DNA of 64,000 bases from Corallium rubrum (Eukaryota; Cnidaria; Anthozoa; Scleralcyonacea; Coralliidae), in NCBI GenBank assembly GCA_964035015.1, contig OZ036002.1:11434199-11498198 (forward strand). The letters run 5' to 3'. Below are positions 42,174 through 51,650 of this stretch, piece after piece; position 1 is the first letter of the stretch; every line of letters begins with the position of its first letter. The position numbers and the translations under genes were made by a program. The notes under the pieces are model-generated. The model made no database searches, was not told the DNA's origin, and was given only the letters and a program-made list of their open reading frames with translations.

Positions 42174-42246
<73 letters not shown>
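42174..42246. repeat. (TA)n microsatellite
   Basis: Pure TA run between hammerhead unit 2 and a SINE. Confidence 0.95.
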
Positions 42247-42248
<2 letters not shown>

Positions 42249-42515
42249 GTAATATTGGGCATTTCACTCGATTACATAGCATGTTCTAGGGATTTTAGGT
42301 GAAGGAAAATTCGAGTTTAGAATATATACATTTTAAGACCAAACCGGGACCAGTTGCGAAAAATGCAACTAAACAGGCCTTCCGGCAGGAATTGAACCCA
42401 CGACCTTGCGATTCTAGTGGCCTCCGTGGCTCAGTGGTCAGAGCATTGCGTTGCCGAGAGCTTGATCGCGAGTTCTGTATACATTAAGGTGGTAATGCCA
42501 GGAGAGAATTGGGTT
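42247..42515 (-). mobile_element. tRNA-like SINE (family 3), copy 2, rearranged
   Basis: Body as in the copy at 25.85 kb on the minus strand, but the tRNA head is broken. The B-box half lies on the minus strand (GGAATTGAACCCACGACC at about 42387) and is joined to an A-box half on the plus strand (TCCGTGGCTCAGTGGTCAGA). Confidence 0.65.
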
Positions 42516-42540
42516 TATTAGAAGTAATAAGTAATATATA

Positions 42541-42800
42541 TTATATATTATAAGTAATATACCCAATTCTCTCCTGGCATTACCACCTTATTATATATAC
42601 AGAACTCACGATCAAGCTCTCGGCAACGCCCTCCGTGGCTCAGTGGTCAGAGCATTGCACTAGAATCGCAAGGTCGTGGGTTCAATTCCTGCCGGAAGGC
42701 CCGTGTAGTTCCATTTTTCGCAACTGGTCCCGGTTTGGTCTCAAAATGTATATATTCTACACTCGAATTTTCCTTCACCTAAAATCCCTAGAACATGCTA
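42541..42800 (+). mobile_element. tRNA-like SINE (family 3), copy 3
   Basis: Plus-strand copy, inverted to copy 2. A box TGGCTCAGTGG, B box GGTTCAATTCC, loop CTAGAAT (anticodon position AGA). The upstream body GAACTCACGATCAAGCTCTC and downstream body CACTCGAATTTTCCTTCACC are conserved. Confidence 0.75.
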
Positions 42801-42948
42801 TATATATATGAGCCATTGCTGCTTACGCATTGTGCGCACGCTAGCTCACTGCTTGCAATTTGAGCGCTGGCATGGTTTTGATGTCCCACAATTTGTGAGG
42901 CACCAAAGGTGACTGTAAATAGCAGTTACCTTCATCCTGCTCATCAGC

Positions 42949-42993
42949 ACTACACTGATGAGGCCCAAAAGGCCGAAACGGTACCGTCTGTAG

Positions 42994-42994
<1 letters not shown>
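42949..42994 (+). ncRNA. Hammerhead ribozyme, plus strand
   Basis: ACUACA (42949-42954), CUGAUGA (42955-42961), GGCC-CAAAA-type loop-GGCC (helix II), GAAA (42975-42978), ACGG-UA-CCGU (helix III), C at 42988, UGUAGU (42989-42994). Helix I has six perfect pairs and all core bases are invariant. Cleavage predicted after 42988. A (TA)n run follows at once, as for the other hammerhead units here. Confidence 0.9.
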
Positions 42995-43024
<30 letters not shown>

Positions 43025-43026
<2 letters not shown>

Positions 43027-43135
43027 AACAGGTTTCAGAATTACTTTCAGCTTTTCATCTCGCGTGTAAAGTGGACTCCACGCACGTCGGGATTAGCACC
43101 CTCACCGGGCCTTCGGCCCTCCGCTTGTATATGCT
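43025..43135. repeat. Dispersed repeat with CACCCTCACCGGGC block, copy 1
   Basis: TTTCTCGCGTGTAAAGTGGA-type sequence and GATTAGCACCCTCACCGGGC recur at 52970-53040. Both copies follow a TA run, suggesting a common retroelement end. Confidence 0.6.
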
Positions 43136-43452
43136 GTTAGAAATTGAAAGTGCCATTCTATTACTAAATTCGGTAGCATATAGCAGCGTAATATGTTTTA
43201 CAACTGTCTTTCTCCGGGCGTTAGGTTTCTTCAGTTAAATGGTTAATGCACCAACTCAGTCAAGCCCTATCGAGTATTTCAACGCTCTATATTCCATAGT
43301 GTTTTGATTCATCAAGACTAGTGAGCTCCAGAGTCCACTACAAAGATCTTTTGTTTTCTTTTGTCATAGCACGTGTCCGGACACTTGGATAATACGGACA
43401 TTTCTGCGTCTCCCTTGGCTTTGGTATCTGTGTCAACCGGGTTTCACTATAC

Positions 43453-43841
43453 AACCTCGTACCCAGCGCATTTTGCCTTCACGTTGGGATGTCGGCGAAA
43501 ATGGCCCTGGCATCGACTGGTCACGTGGCATCTACTGGTCACGTGACACCCAGAATTTTGGGGTGTTTTGACAAGAAAATTCATGTGGTCTTTGTGTTTT
43601 GGTTTTGTATAATACGTATACATGAATAATCAATGACCAAAGCTATCCCTTCCATTCTTTGGGTAAACTTTGCAGAGTGGAACTATTGTAGTTCAATTTT
43701 TTATGAATAAATTATACTCTATCTGAACTAATCGGGTTTTTAAACCGGCCAATCAGATTATAGAATCAACCAGCTGATGCCAGGGCCATTTTCGCCGACC
43801 TCCCAACGTCGAGGCAAAATGTCCTGGGTACGAGGTTGTCC
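43453..43841. mobile_element. MITE, CCTCGTACCCAG family, copy 2
   Basis: ACCTCGTACCCAGCGCATTT and the inverse AAATGTCCTGGGTACGAGGT. Inner arms CGGCGAAAATGGCCCTGGCA and complement. The same end fragments occur at 7900 and 8640 beside the duplicated VWD exons. Confidence 0.75.
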
Positions 43842-43849
43842 ACCTCTTG

Positions 43850-44450
43850 AGGTCACATGTGCATAAGTTTAGGCTTCACGTTCGTACGCCGAACAACAAA
43901 CGGAATGCAGGCGAAGGCAAAGGGCTTATTTAAAACAGTCACTCACAGGAAAAGACATCGCACGTTAAACTATAACGCAAAATCACTATCATGACGAAGA
44001 AATTCAAAACGTAAAGTGGCGAAAGCCAGTAGGATCTATACTAACAAAATCAATCCCACCGTTTGCCGGAGCTCTCAAACGCCATGCTTAAACTCTTTAT
44101 TGAAAAAAATTTCATATCTTTGCAATTATTGAACGGAATCACTTAAAACATTGTACGCTTCGTGTTGTGGGAGATAACTCGGACAAGATTAAGTTTCAAG
44201 ACATCAAGTAGTTTCGTTTGATAATTGTAAAAATATAACAATTCTCATACGTCATTACGCACGTGTGACGTCAAGGGATTAAATTTGCATTCTAAAAAAA
44301 ATCTCAACATCTCTTGAAGGAACAGAAGAACTGTCAATTAATATTCTTCATTATTTTAAGAATTCTTTGAGTAAGACCAAGTATATTCTCGCTTCATATG
44401 CCCAACATCATGAATATAGAAAATGTCCAAACATGAGATAAGCACATAGC
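43850..44450. other. No gene recognised
   Basis: Fragments at 44285-44400 resemble part of the TTAA MITE at 7027-7503 (CATTATTTTAAGAATTCTTT). Otherwise unassigned. Confidence 0.35.
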
Positions 44451-44455
44451 TTTAA

Positions 44456-44858
44456 GGGGGTGTTTATATGGAGGGCCAGCTCCCTTGGTAGGGCTACAGC
44501 CCTAGTAAGAGGTCAGCTATCCCACGACACCCGAAATCATGTTTTCGCAAACCCGATTTGAATTTATAACAAACACATGAACAAACGCAACTTTTAAAAT
44601 AAAAAGTTGACCAAAAATATTAGTAAAGGCAAGCTTTACTGTGTATACGCTGAGCTTCGATTTGCTTACATGGGAAATTTTCAGCCCTCCTAGGCGAGAT
44701 CTCGGGTTGTCAATAGCGATATCTCGCCTAGGGGGGCTGGTCCTCTTGTCATATGAATACAAACACATTTTTTACAAGGAATTACGCTGAGAGGCGGGAT
44801 CTCGGCAGAGGGCTAGGCCTATCAAGAGGGCCGGTCCTCCTCGACGTAAACACCCCCC
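44456..44858. mobile_element. Harbinger-type MITE, TAA duplication
   Basis: GGGGGTGTTTATATGGAGGG and the inverse CCTCGACGTAAACACCCCCC, flanked by TAA at 44453-44455 and 44859-44861. Inner arms contain CTAGGCGAGATCTCG and its complement. A related end lies at 59.28 kb. Confidence 0.75.
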
Positions 44859-45497
44859 TAACTCTTTGCGTACGGTATGGTTCGTTTTCGAACGAAGCAG
44901 ATTTTACTATTTTACTCTAACGCCAGACGATTTTACTTGTCAAGTGGGGAGCCCTTGGTCGTGAAAGAGTTAGCCACGATGCACTGACCGAAGGTATCAA
45001 TTGAAAATAACAACTTTATTGAACTATTGTAATTTAATTGCAATTCGTTACAACTTACATATTCATTCAAATCTAACTTACTTACAAACTTGTGAAAAGA
45101 ATTAACCATAGAACTTGCATGTCAGAGAAAACACAATAGATTAAAAATCTAATACAAGCAAGAATTTGTGAAAACATGCATCATGTTTATGATTTATTGC
45201 CAGAGGGGGCGGGCAGAGGGGCTACATCCCCCCTGTCGAGGAACCCTACCCCCCTCATCGGGGAAAATTTACAGATATGTCGGGAATGATCTGGAACAAA
45301 AATTGTATGTTTAACAATTGCAAAGAACTTTTCAACTGATTAAGCCACACAAGTCAGTAATTAATGCTTTAATAGTGAAATGAAACTCCTTTAGAAACAG
45401 GATACGCGGTGTATATCGTGTAGAAGCCAACAGTAATAATTACAACACACAAAATTCCATTTTCTGTCTGCAATATTGGACGAAAATGGCAAAGGTT

Positions 45498-45683
45498 AAT
45501 GGGTCATTCCAGAAAAGATCCATACCTCCCCCACAGAGGAAATTTGTACCATCCGGGGAGGGGAGGGGGGTAAATCTACTTCTGATAATAGTAAAATGTA
45601 CTAGGACGTCCGAAGGGGGGAGGGGGTCAACTTCACATTTCCTCCGTGGGGGAGGTGTGGATGTTTTCTGGAATGACCCAATG
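45498..45683. mobile_element. Palindromic MITE
   Basis: ATGGGTCATTCCAGAAAAGA and the inverse TTTCTGGAATGACCCAAT. Inner CCTCCCCCAC / GTGGGGGAGG arms. About 185 bp. Confidence 0.7.
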
Positions 45684-45689
45684 GCCACA

Positions 45690-46585
45690 CTAGGTATTCA
45701 ACAGATTTTTCTTATTGATTATACTTTGAAAATAAATGTTGTAACTTGTCGGTTATTGCGATAATTTCACGCCGAAAAGATGTGAAAAGCTGTTCTAGAC
45801 GTTCTAATTTTGAACATTTTCTGGGCCGCTGGACCCCCCTACTAGCCCCCCTGTCGGGGACCTTAGCCCCTGCATGACGGGGAATTCTTGGCGCCACCCA
45901 TGTTTATTGCTGAGCTTTCGACCGATTGAAACGTGGAACTTCTCATGTGCCGAACCTAATGCATTTTACCTTAAAATTCGGGCCGAACAAGAACTGAGCA
46001 TGTGCAGAGGTACGAGAATGCGGTAGAATCATACAGTAGGACAAACGCTTTATACGAAATTTCTAACAACACGCATACACGATATCTTTAAATAATACGT
46101 TTAAGAAGTTATTAGCCATCTTCTTCCATGCCTGTCTGACAAGTAGAATACATGGCGGACTTGAAATTGAAACTTGACTCAAAATCTCAAATCGAAAGAT
46201 GCAGCGTCGTGTATAAATTATCGGCAGTGTGTCGTCAAAGTAAAATCAAACTAATTTTATTAAATTCGAGCAATTTGTGCTTCAAATGCGTTCGATGTAG
46301 TGTGGATTAAAGTCTATTGGGGCGATATAAACATTATTACGCGCTTAAAATAGAATTGACGTTTGTTTATGAAAAACAATTAAGAGCGACTCTGGAGGCT
46401 GGAGCGACGTTTGAATCACACGTCGCGCTTCAGTCGCTCCAGGTTCGGCGCATGAGAAGAGCGACGTTTGAACCGGGCCTCAAATAAATTATAAACGTGG
46501 TGTTATCACAAATTCTCGCTTGTATTACAAGTTGTTGCCTTGCAAACAATAAAGGAATAATCAGATTAAACTGAACCTGTTCTAG
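45690..46585. other. No gene recognised
   Basis: Short GAGCGACGTTTGAA repeats at 46400-46470 (AGCGACGTTTGAATC, AGTCGCTCCAG, AGCGACGTTTGAACC) form a small hairpin. No ORF is supported. Confidence 0.35.
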
Positions 46586-46590
46586 TCTTA

Positions 46591-46810
46591 CCAGACTGTA
46601 AAGTTGGCCAACGGCGGGAGAATTTTCGATCGTCATTGCCGTTTTTGCGCGGACAGATCGCCAAAATTGCGTAAAATGCGCAGGAAAATGGAAAAAAATG
46701 GCGAAAAAGACATGTTTTCAGTCAATTTTTGGCAAAATGCGCGGTTTCGCCAAATTTGCGAAAAATTGCGGGGGGAATATATTCCGCGCAGGCAAAACTT
46801 TACAGTCTGG
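46591..46810. mobile_element. Short hAT-like MITE
   Basis: CCAGACTGTAAAGTT and AACTTTACAGTCTGG, with 8-bp flanks TAGTCTTA and AAGTCTTA (one mismatch). The interior has GGCAAAATGCGC-type repeats. No transposase. Confidence 0.65.
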
Positions 46811-47639
46811 AAGTCTTATATTCAATTTCAAAAAGTATGCATGATGACGTTTCACAATAAGTTGTTCGAACGCATCTGGTCCAGCGCTTTTATCACAGGA
46901 AACCCTAACGTTCATTAGTAAATATCGATCTATCTGTTTATTAGTAAAATAAGTCTATTTTAAATGTGAGACAAAATCTTCCTGATTCACATCAACTTTT
47001 CGTTTATTTTTTTTTCCATGCAGCTGAATTCCTACATGCGTGCGTATTTATATTGATTCGCGTCTTAAAAATAGTCGAGAAGAAATTGCTACCTTTGTAA
47101 CAACACCGGGAAAATAAGAAGACCTTCGAATCCCCAATTTCTATTCCATTCTCGAAGAAATTTTCAAAAACTCAAGAAATTAATGAGGAAAACCTGACAA
47201 AGAAAATCAGTATTACCATGTCCATTGTTATATAAAGAAATAAGTCCTGTGATTTACATAAACTTTAGCTTCAATTTTCTTGGCTTAGACAACGTTATTT
47301 TTCAAAATTACAACGCCAATGAAGTAATGAACTCACCAAATGGGTACTTTTTTTAAGGCTATTCAAAACATACGCAATATACTCGGCTATCGCCTCGTGT
47401 TTTATATGTGATAAAACTCTCCTGCTCGTTTATTAAACAGTACATAAACAAACGTCAAAATAGTCAGATTTGTCTTTAATACTAATAAACATCCTCACTG
47501 TCACTGAGCGTCAGGAATGCACAAGGACACGTACAAGATTAAATGCAAAACGTCATCATCCAAGCTAGGGTTAACAGAATAGAAGCAGAATGATCGACAT
47601 TCAAATCGAAATTCTCACTCCAATTTAATTTATTGATTT
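46811..47639. other. No gene; half palindrome with CTCGGCTATCGCCTCG
   Basis: The apex motif at 47381-47399 matches that at 10760-10778, but the right arm is truncated. Confidence 0.4.
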
Positions 47640-47793
47640 ACATATTTTTGGAGAAATAAAAGAAACGTTCTTTGACCAAACGATTTTATTACGAGCTTTC
47701 GGCTACCAGTCTGTAGCCTTCGACGGGTGAAATAAAAGTGGGAAAGTGACAAAACAGCGCGAACATATATACATATGATGACGTAATAGCAGC
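47640..47793 (-). mobile_element. PLE 3' end, left part of a split element
   Basis: Inverse of 56635-56800: GAAACGTTCTTTGACCAAAC, CGAGCTTTCGGCTACCAGTC, then ATGATGACGTAATAGC. It continues, after the 8.1-kb insertion, at 55928. It contains a degraded hammerhead-like relic at about 47693-47735. Confidence 0.8.
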
Positions 47794-47795
47794 TA

Positions 47796-48138
47796 CAATC
47801 ATAGAATAATTAATTGGGACATTTTCCGCGCGAGCGCGATTTCTGACGGCATCGTAAACTCTCTGAAAAAAAAATCCGTCGCCTGCTCCAAACCACCATC
47901 ACAGGTCTTCCTCTACCCTCACAAGTCTACCCTCCCCCCTTCCCCCCACCATGCAATGTTGGTCCCTGGGGGTAGGCTTTACCCGCACCTCATACCATGT
48001 TTCTGAACCAACATTGTATGGTGGGGGAGGGGGGGGGGGGGGGGGGGGGGAGGAGGAGGATAACTTAACTGTGCAAAATGCATCTTTGCTTAGAAGTGAC
48101 ATTGTTGCAATTGTCCCAATGTAATTATTCCATGATTG
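47796..48138. mobile_element. MITE copy L of composite
   Basis: Ends CAATCATAGAATAATTAATT and the inverse AATGTAATTATTCCATGATTG. TA precedes it at 47794-47795; TC follows it. It contains TTCCGCGCGAGCGCGATTTC and a long G run. Nearly identical to copy R at 55589-55925, same orientation. Confidence 0.85.
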
Positions 48139-49086
48139 TCTGAAAATGTACGTGACGCATTTTTCGTTATTTTTATTATTTAAATTACACAACTTTCCTT
48201 AGAATATTATCGAAAATCTTTAAAAGTATCACTGCCGCACTAAATCGTTTGGTTCATTGAGTTACGAATTCATGCGGTGATAAACGGAAACGATTCTGGA
48301 ACAAAGTGTTAGCAACGTAACAATAGTTAATATCTGTATTAATACATAACGCACTTCACTATATGTTATTCTAATGAGCTTTGAACCTTGACACTTCAAC
48401 ATAAACATAAACAAAGACGGTACTCCATGTATTTTAGTTATTTCCTACAAATTAAACATAAAATGAACGATTGTTGTCGCAGTCTCTTTTACAGCACATA
48501 AAACTTTATCTATATTTGTCACATTTGAGACAGAATCTCCCTCTAAATCTTAGTTTTCAGCGGTACTCCATCTGCGGTATAATAAAGTATTTTAATATGC
48601 CCTGTTATTGTTAATAGTACTTTCCTGGAGCACCGTTTATAACTCAAGAACAACACATCGGGAAGCAATAAACATTCGCGAGCATTAGTGTACGAATGGG
48701 GAGTTATCAATAGTTAACACTATAGGGAAATCCCAATTTGATGAAATGAGAAATCCCGGTATTTTAGGCCCGGTTTATACGCCGTGCTTTTCATGAGCCG
48801 TGCCTAATTCAGCGAATTAAGCACATGTGAAGCACGGCGTCTAAATCAAAAAGGCACTGTGCTTTTATTAAGCACGGCTAAATCTAAAAGCACGCCCGGC
48901 TTAGGCGTGTTGTACGGCTGAAGCACATGTTCATTCAGACGGCCGTGCTTCACATGAGCCGCACCAAATGCATACATTATGAAAATGTATAATATTAAAT
49001 ATTTCTATTGTCCTCAGTCCTCTCCGCGCAAACTTCGCGCGGGGAATTGAGCGGGAAATGCCGCGAATTTGCTATCGTTCGACAAA

Positions 49087-49352
49087 ATGGTGGCTACATG
49101 TACCAACTGCGATAGGCAGACCAAATATGAATGCATTAAATGTCAAACGAAAATTTGCAACATATGTGCAGTTGCAGAAAATAATGAAGCAAAACCTGGT
49201 TGGGTTGCAGGGAAAGCTGTTGGATATTGTTTTTTTTGTGGCGATAAAGAATGTGAATCCAGTTCTGACGAACGAGAACCTGAACCAGCTTTTGTAAACG
49301 ATTCATCAGAATCAGAGGCAGATGGATATCAAAGATCACCAAGATTGAAAAG
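49087..49352 (+). CDS. Harbinger accessory protein, exon 1 (zinc-binding)
   Basis: Start at the ATG of MVATCTNCDRQTKYE. Eighty-eight codons with paired cysteines: CTNCDRQTKYECIKCQTKIC, then CAVAENN, then YCFFCGDKEC. These fit a cross-brace or PHD/B-box-like zinc module. An acidic Ser-rich stretch and SPRLKR follow. The donor AAAAG/GTAGAT leaves two bases of an Arg codon, which exon 2 completes. Zinc-finger N-termini are known on Harbinger accessory proteins in invertebrates; exact family unknown. Confidence 0.7.
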
Positions 49353-49829
49353 GTAGATTTTTAGACTTGACATAATAGAATCATAGTAAACAACTATCTG
49401 GTGTTTTGAAGTAATGCAAAAACAAGAAATTTGGTACAGAGGAAGACCATGCCTTATTGACAATTGACACATTTGTACATGTAAATGCATAGCTAGCCTG
49501 GCTGAGTAAACAGCCGCCACTTCTCGCTCGCTTGGGTGTTTACTCAGACTAATGCATAGCATACTGTACTTATTATTCAATAAGTATACTATGTTATATA
49601 TTTCAATTGCCAGGAATACGATTTTTTAGGAAGAACCACTGAACCAGCACTTGCGTGGCATGTGTGCCAACCAAATGAGGGGGGGTATTTAAAAGGGCTT
49701 ATTAAATTTTCCAAGTAAAAATAGATAGACTGAAGCCGTGTTAAGATTAGCCTGTGGTGCCTCAAATGATGTTATATTTGAAAACCTACATGTAAAAGAG
49801 GAAAGAGGCTTATTAAATACAGTCAGTGT

Positions 49830-50000
49830 CGTCGTGTCGTCGGAGTGACACAAAGTGGGGGGCCCCAAAATTTTTAGGGGCTTTCCCCCCCCCCCCCCCC
49901 CCCCCCCCAGGAAATTTAGAGTCTCTGAAATGCCATTTCCTGCATTTTAGGCCAAGGATTTACAGAATTCTAAAGGTCCAAAAATGTCACAAAATACTCA
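49830..50000. mobile_element. hAT fragment in intron 1 of the accessory gene
   Basis: A C-run of about 23 bases is followed by AGGAAATTTAGAGTCTCTGA and AATGCCATTTCCTGCATTTT, matching the fragment at 22437-22720. Confidence 0.55.
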
Positions 50001-50108
50001 AAAGACAACACTTTTCCAGACATTGAATATCTGCATTCAAATTTCTTTATTATATCTTTATTCAAGTACACAGTTAATAATATTGAAACTTTTTCTGCTG
50101 TATTTTAG

Positions 50109-50526
50109 AGTGAAGTTCGATTCAAATATACATAAAGAAAATATAGAAGTGGAAGGTAGTACATCATGTGAAGGAACCACAAAGCCAGAATACAAAGAAT
50201 CGATAGGTAAAAAGGTTGGGAGAAGAGGTAAATGGAGCTCTGCCACTTTGGATGACTTCATTGATATAGTTGTAAATAATGAGAATTACATAGAGAAACT
50301 GATATTCAGAAATACCAAGTACCAGCAAAATGGAATTATATATGAGAAGATTCTTAATGAATTGGAAATAAGATGTTCTGCAAGGGGAGAGAAGATTGAA
50401 TTCAATGTGAGCCAACTACGAAACAAATTCAAAAAATGTGTGTCAGACTGTAAAAAAGCTGCATTAATAATAAAAACTGCAACTGGAGTACAAAGATTCC
50501 AGGAGGAAAAGGGATACGGAGCATGG
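50109..50526 (+). pseudogene. Harbinger accessory protein, exon 2 (Myb/SANT), interrupted
   Basis: Acceptor TATTTTAG; phase fits exon 1. A Myb/SANT-like domain occupies about residues 37-140 of the exon: GKWSSATLDDFIDIVVNNEN, KYQQNGIIYEKILNELEIRC, FNVSQLRNKFKKCVSDCKKA, then QRFQEEKGYGAW. The expected continuation (WFNQLFALIRTRDS) is found 614 bp downstream, so the frame is split by an insertion. In the intact protein this domain would bind element ends and escort the transposase. Confidence 0.75.
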
Positions 50527-51137
50527 CGAGAAATAATGGTCACGCATGCGCGTAATGCATGCCCACTTACACAAATTTTGACTAGAAAAGTTCTGCAAGA
50601 TTAATAGGACTTACATAGAGGATGAGTGAAACAATCGTCGTAGCAGTGTCAATTTTTAAATTATTTCAAATGTTTCCATCTGAATCGTATAGTGCAACAC
50701 ATCTGCGATATAAATATCATGAGCGATATGCCACAGATATTAAATCCGTTGCGGTTTTTGATATACTATTTTGAGCACAAGTCTAACATAAGCCAATATG
50801 GCGAATACGCAAATTGTACCAACCTTGCTGCTCACGTTATCGAAAATCAAACAGAGGTATACTATTTCCATACAAGTTTCGATCTGATTCGGCTACTATA
50901 AAGATCCGTCTTTTCGATGATATTCTTCATTTCTAGCCTGTATTTGTCGTTGTTGCGGTTTTCAATCTCAAAACTTCAGTATTTTCTGATCATCGAATGA
51001 AGATTTCATCCAACATTGCATAAATTAGTTGTTCTCTTTTCTTCTGAACCGCGGAACTGTGACGACCGCACGACATAGGTACTAGTTTAATAGGGCTTTA
51101 ACTCCGCCTCTCTATGTCCACCATTTCTCGCCATGTG
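50524..51137. mobile_element. 614-bp insertion in the Myb/SANT exon
   Basis: Left border CATGGCGAGAAATAATGG and right border CCACCATTTCTCGCCATG are inverted repeats. TGG codons flank both sides, so the exact junction and duplication length are ambiguous. No ORF of its own. Confidence 0.6.
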
Positions 51138-51650
51138 TGGTTCAATCAGCTTTTTGCTCTGATCAGGACAAGAGACTCGTGTAAACCAGAAAAAGCTACA
51201 GAGCCCTCAGCAAGCAACAAGGATGCAGAAGATAATGCTCCAGAGAAAGTTTATGTTCCAGTTAGATCAAGAATAAAAGACAAAAAGAAGGATCAAGAAA
51301 AAACAATATCAGAGGTTGTTGATGTGGTTAAAAGTATGATTGACAAGGATCCTATGAAAGATCTTGTCAATTTGATGCGAGAAGAAATGAGACAAAGTAG
51401 GGAGCATGAGTTAATGATGTTACAGCTTATGTTAAATGGCAGTACCAGTACAAGCAATTTCCAGGCACAAGGGCAGATTCCTGATACACCCCAATCTTTT
51501 CAGCAAAATTTATACTACCAAAGTAATGTTTCTCCCAGTGGCTTCATGAATGGAGGGAATCAACTTACTGCAGTTTCAAGACCAGAATCTTTGCATAGCC
51601 TGAGCAGTTCTGGGTCATCAGAGAGGCCAAAAAAGTATCAACAATTGTGA
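51138..51650 (+). pseudogene. Harbinger accessory protein, C-terminal part
   Basis: Resumes with WFNQLFALIRTRDSCKPEKA, then a basic segment SRIKDKKKDQEKT, an amphipathic stretch DLVNLMREEMRQSREHELMM that may be a coiled coil, and a Gln/Ser-rich tail ending at TGA 51648-51650. The upstream open frame that includes insertion sequence (from 51114) is not the native start. The region ends 2.2 kb before the convergent transposase. Confidence 0.7.

Larger units (their letters stand above)
41716..42175 (-). mobile_element. Tandem pair of hammerhead-bearing repeat units (retrozyme/PLE-LTR like)
   Basis: Unit 1 (from 41716) and unit 2 (from 41966) both start with GTACAATCTACAGACACGTG and share the AAGCGACTGTCAGTGACAAC and GATATGGGGCCAGAGTGCTC blocks. 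Unit 1 has an extra 65-bp tail; unit 2 has an extra 25-bp block near the ribozyme. The pair lies between TA runs. No ORF longer than about 100 codons is meaningful. Confidence 0.85.

Noticed and set aside
42600-42710. Functional tRNA-Ser or tRNA-Ala gene
   Set aside because: The cloverleaf is close to complete, but the same flanking body occurs around all three copies, which marks a SINE.
47899-48192. Pro-rich ORF of 97 codons, repeated at 55692-56009
   Set aside because: Lies across the MITE copies and their G runs; the same frame in both copies only reflects DNA duplication.
50527-51137. Spliceosomal intron in the Myb/SANT exon
   Set aside because: The borders are inverted repeats (CATGGCGAGAAAT) and no GT donor or good AG acceptor sits at the frame junction; an insertion explains it better.
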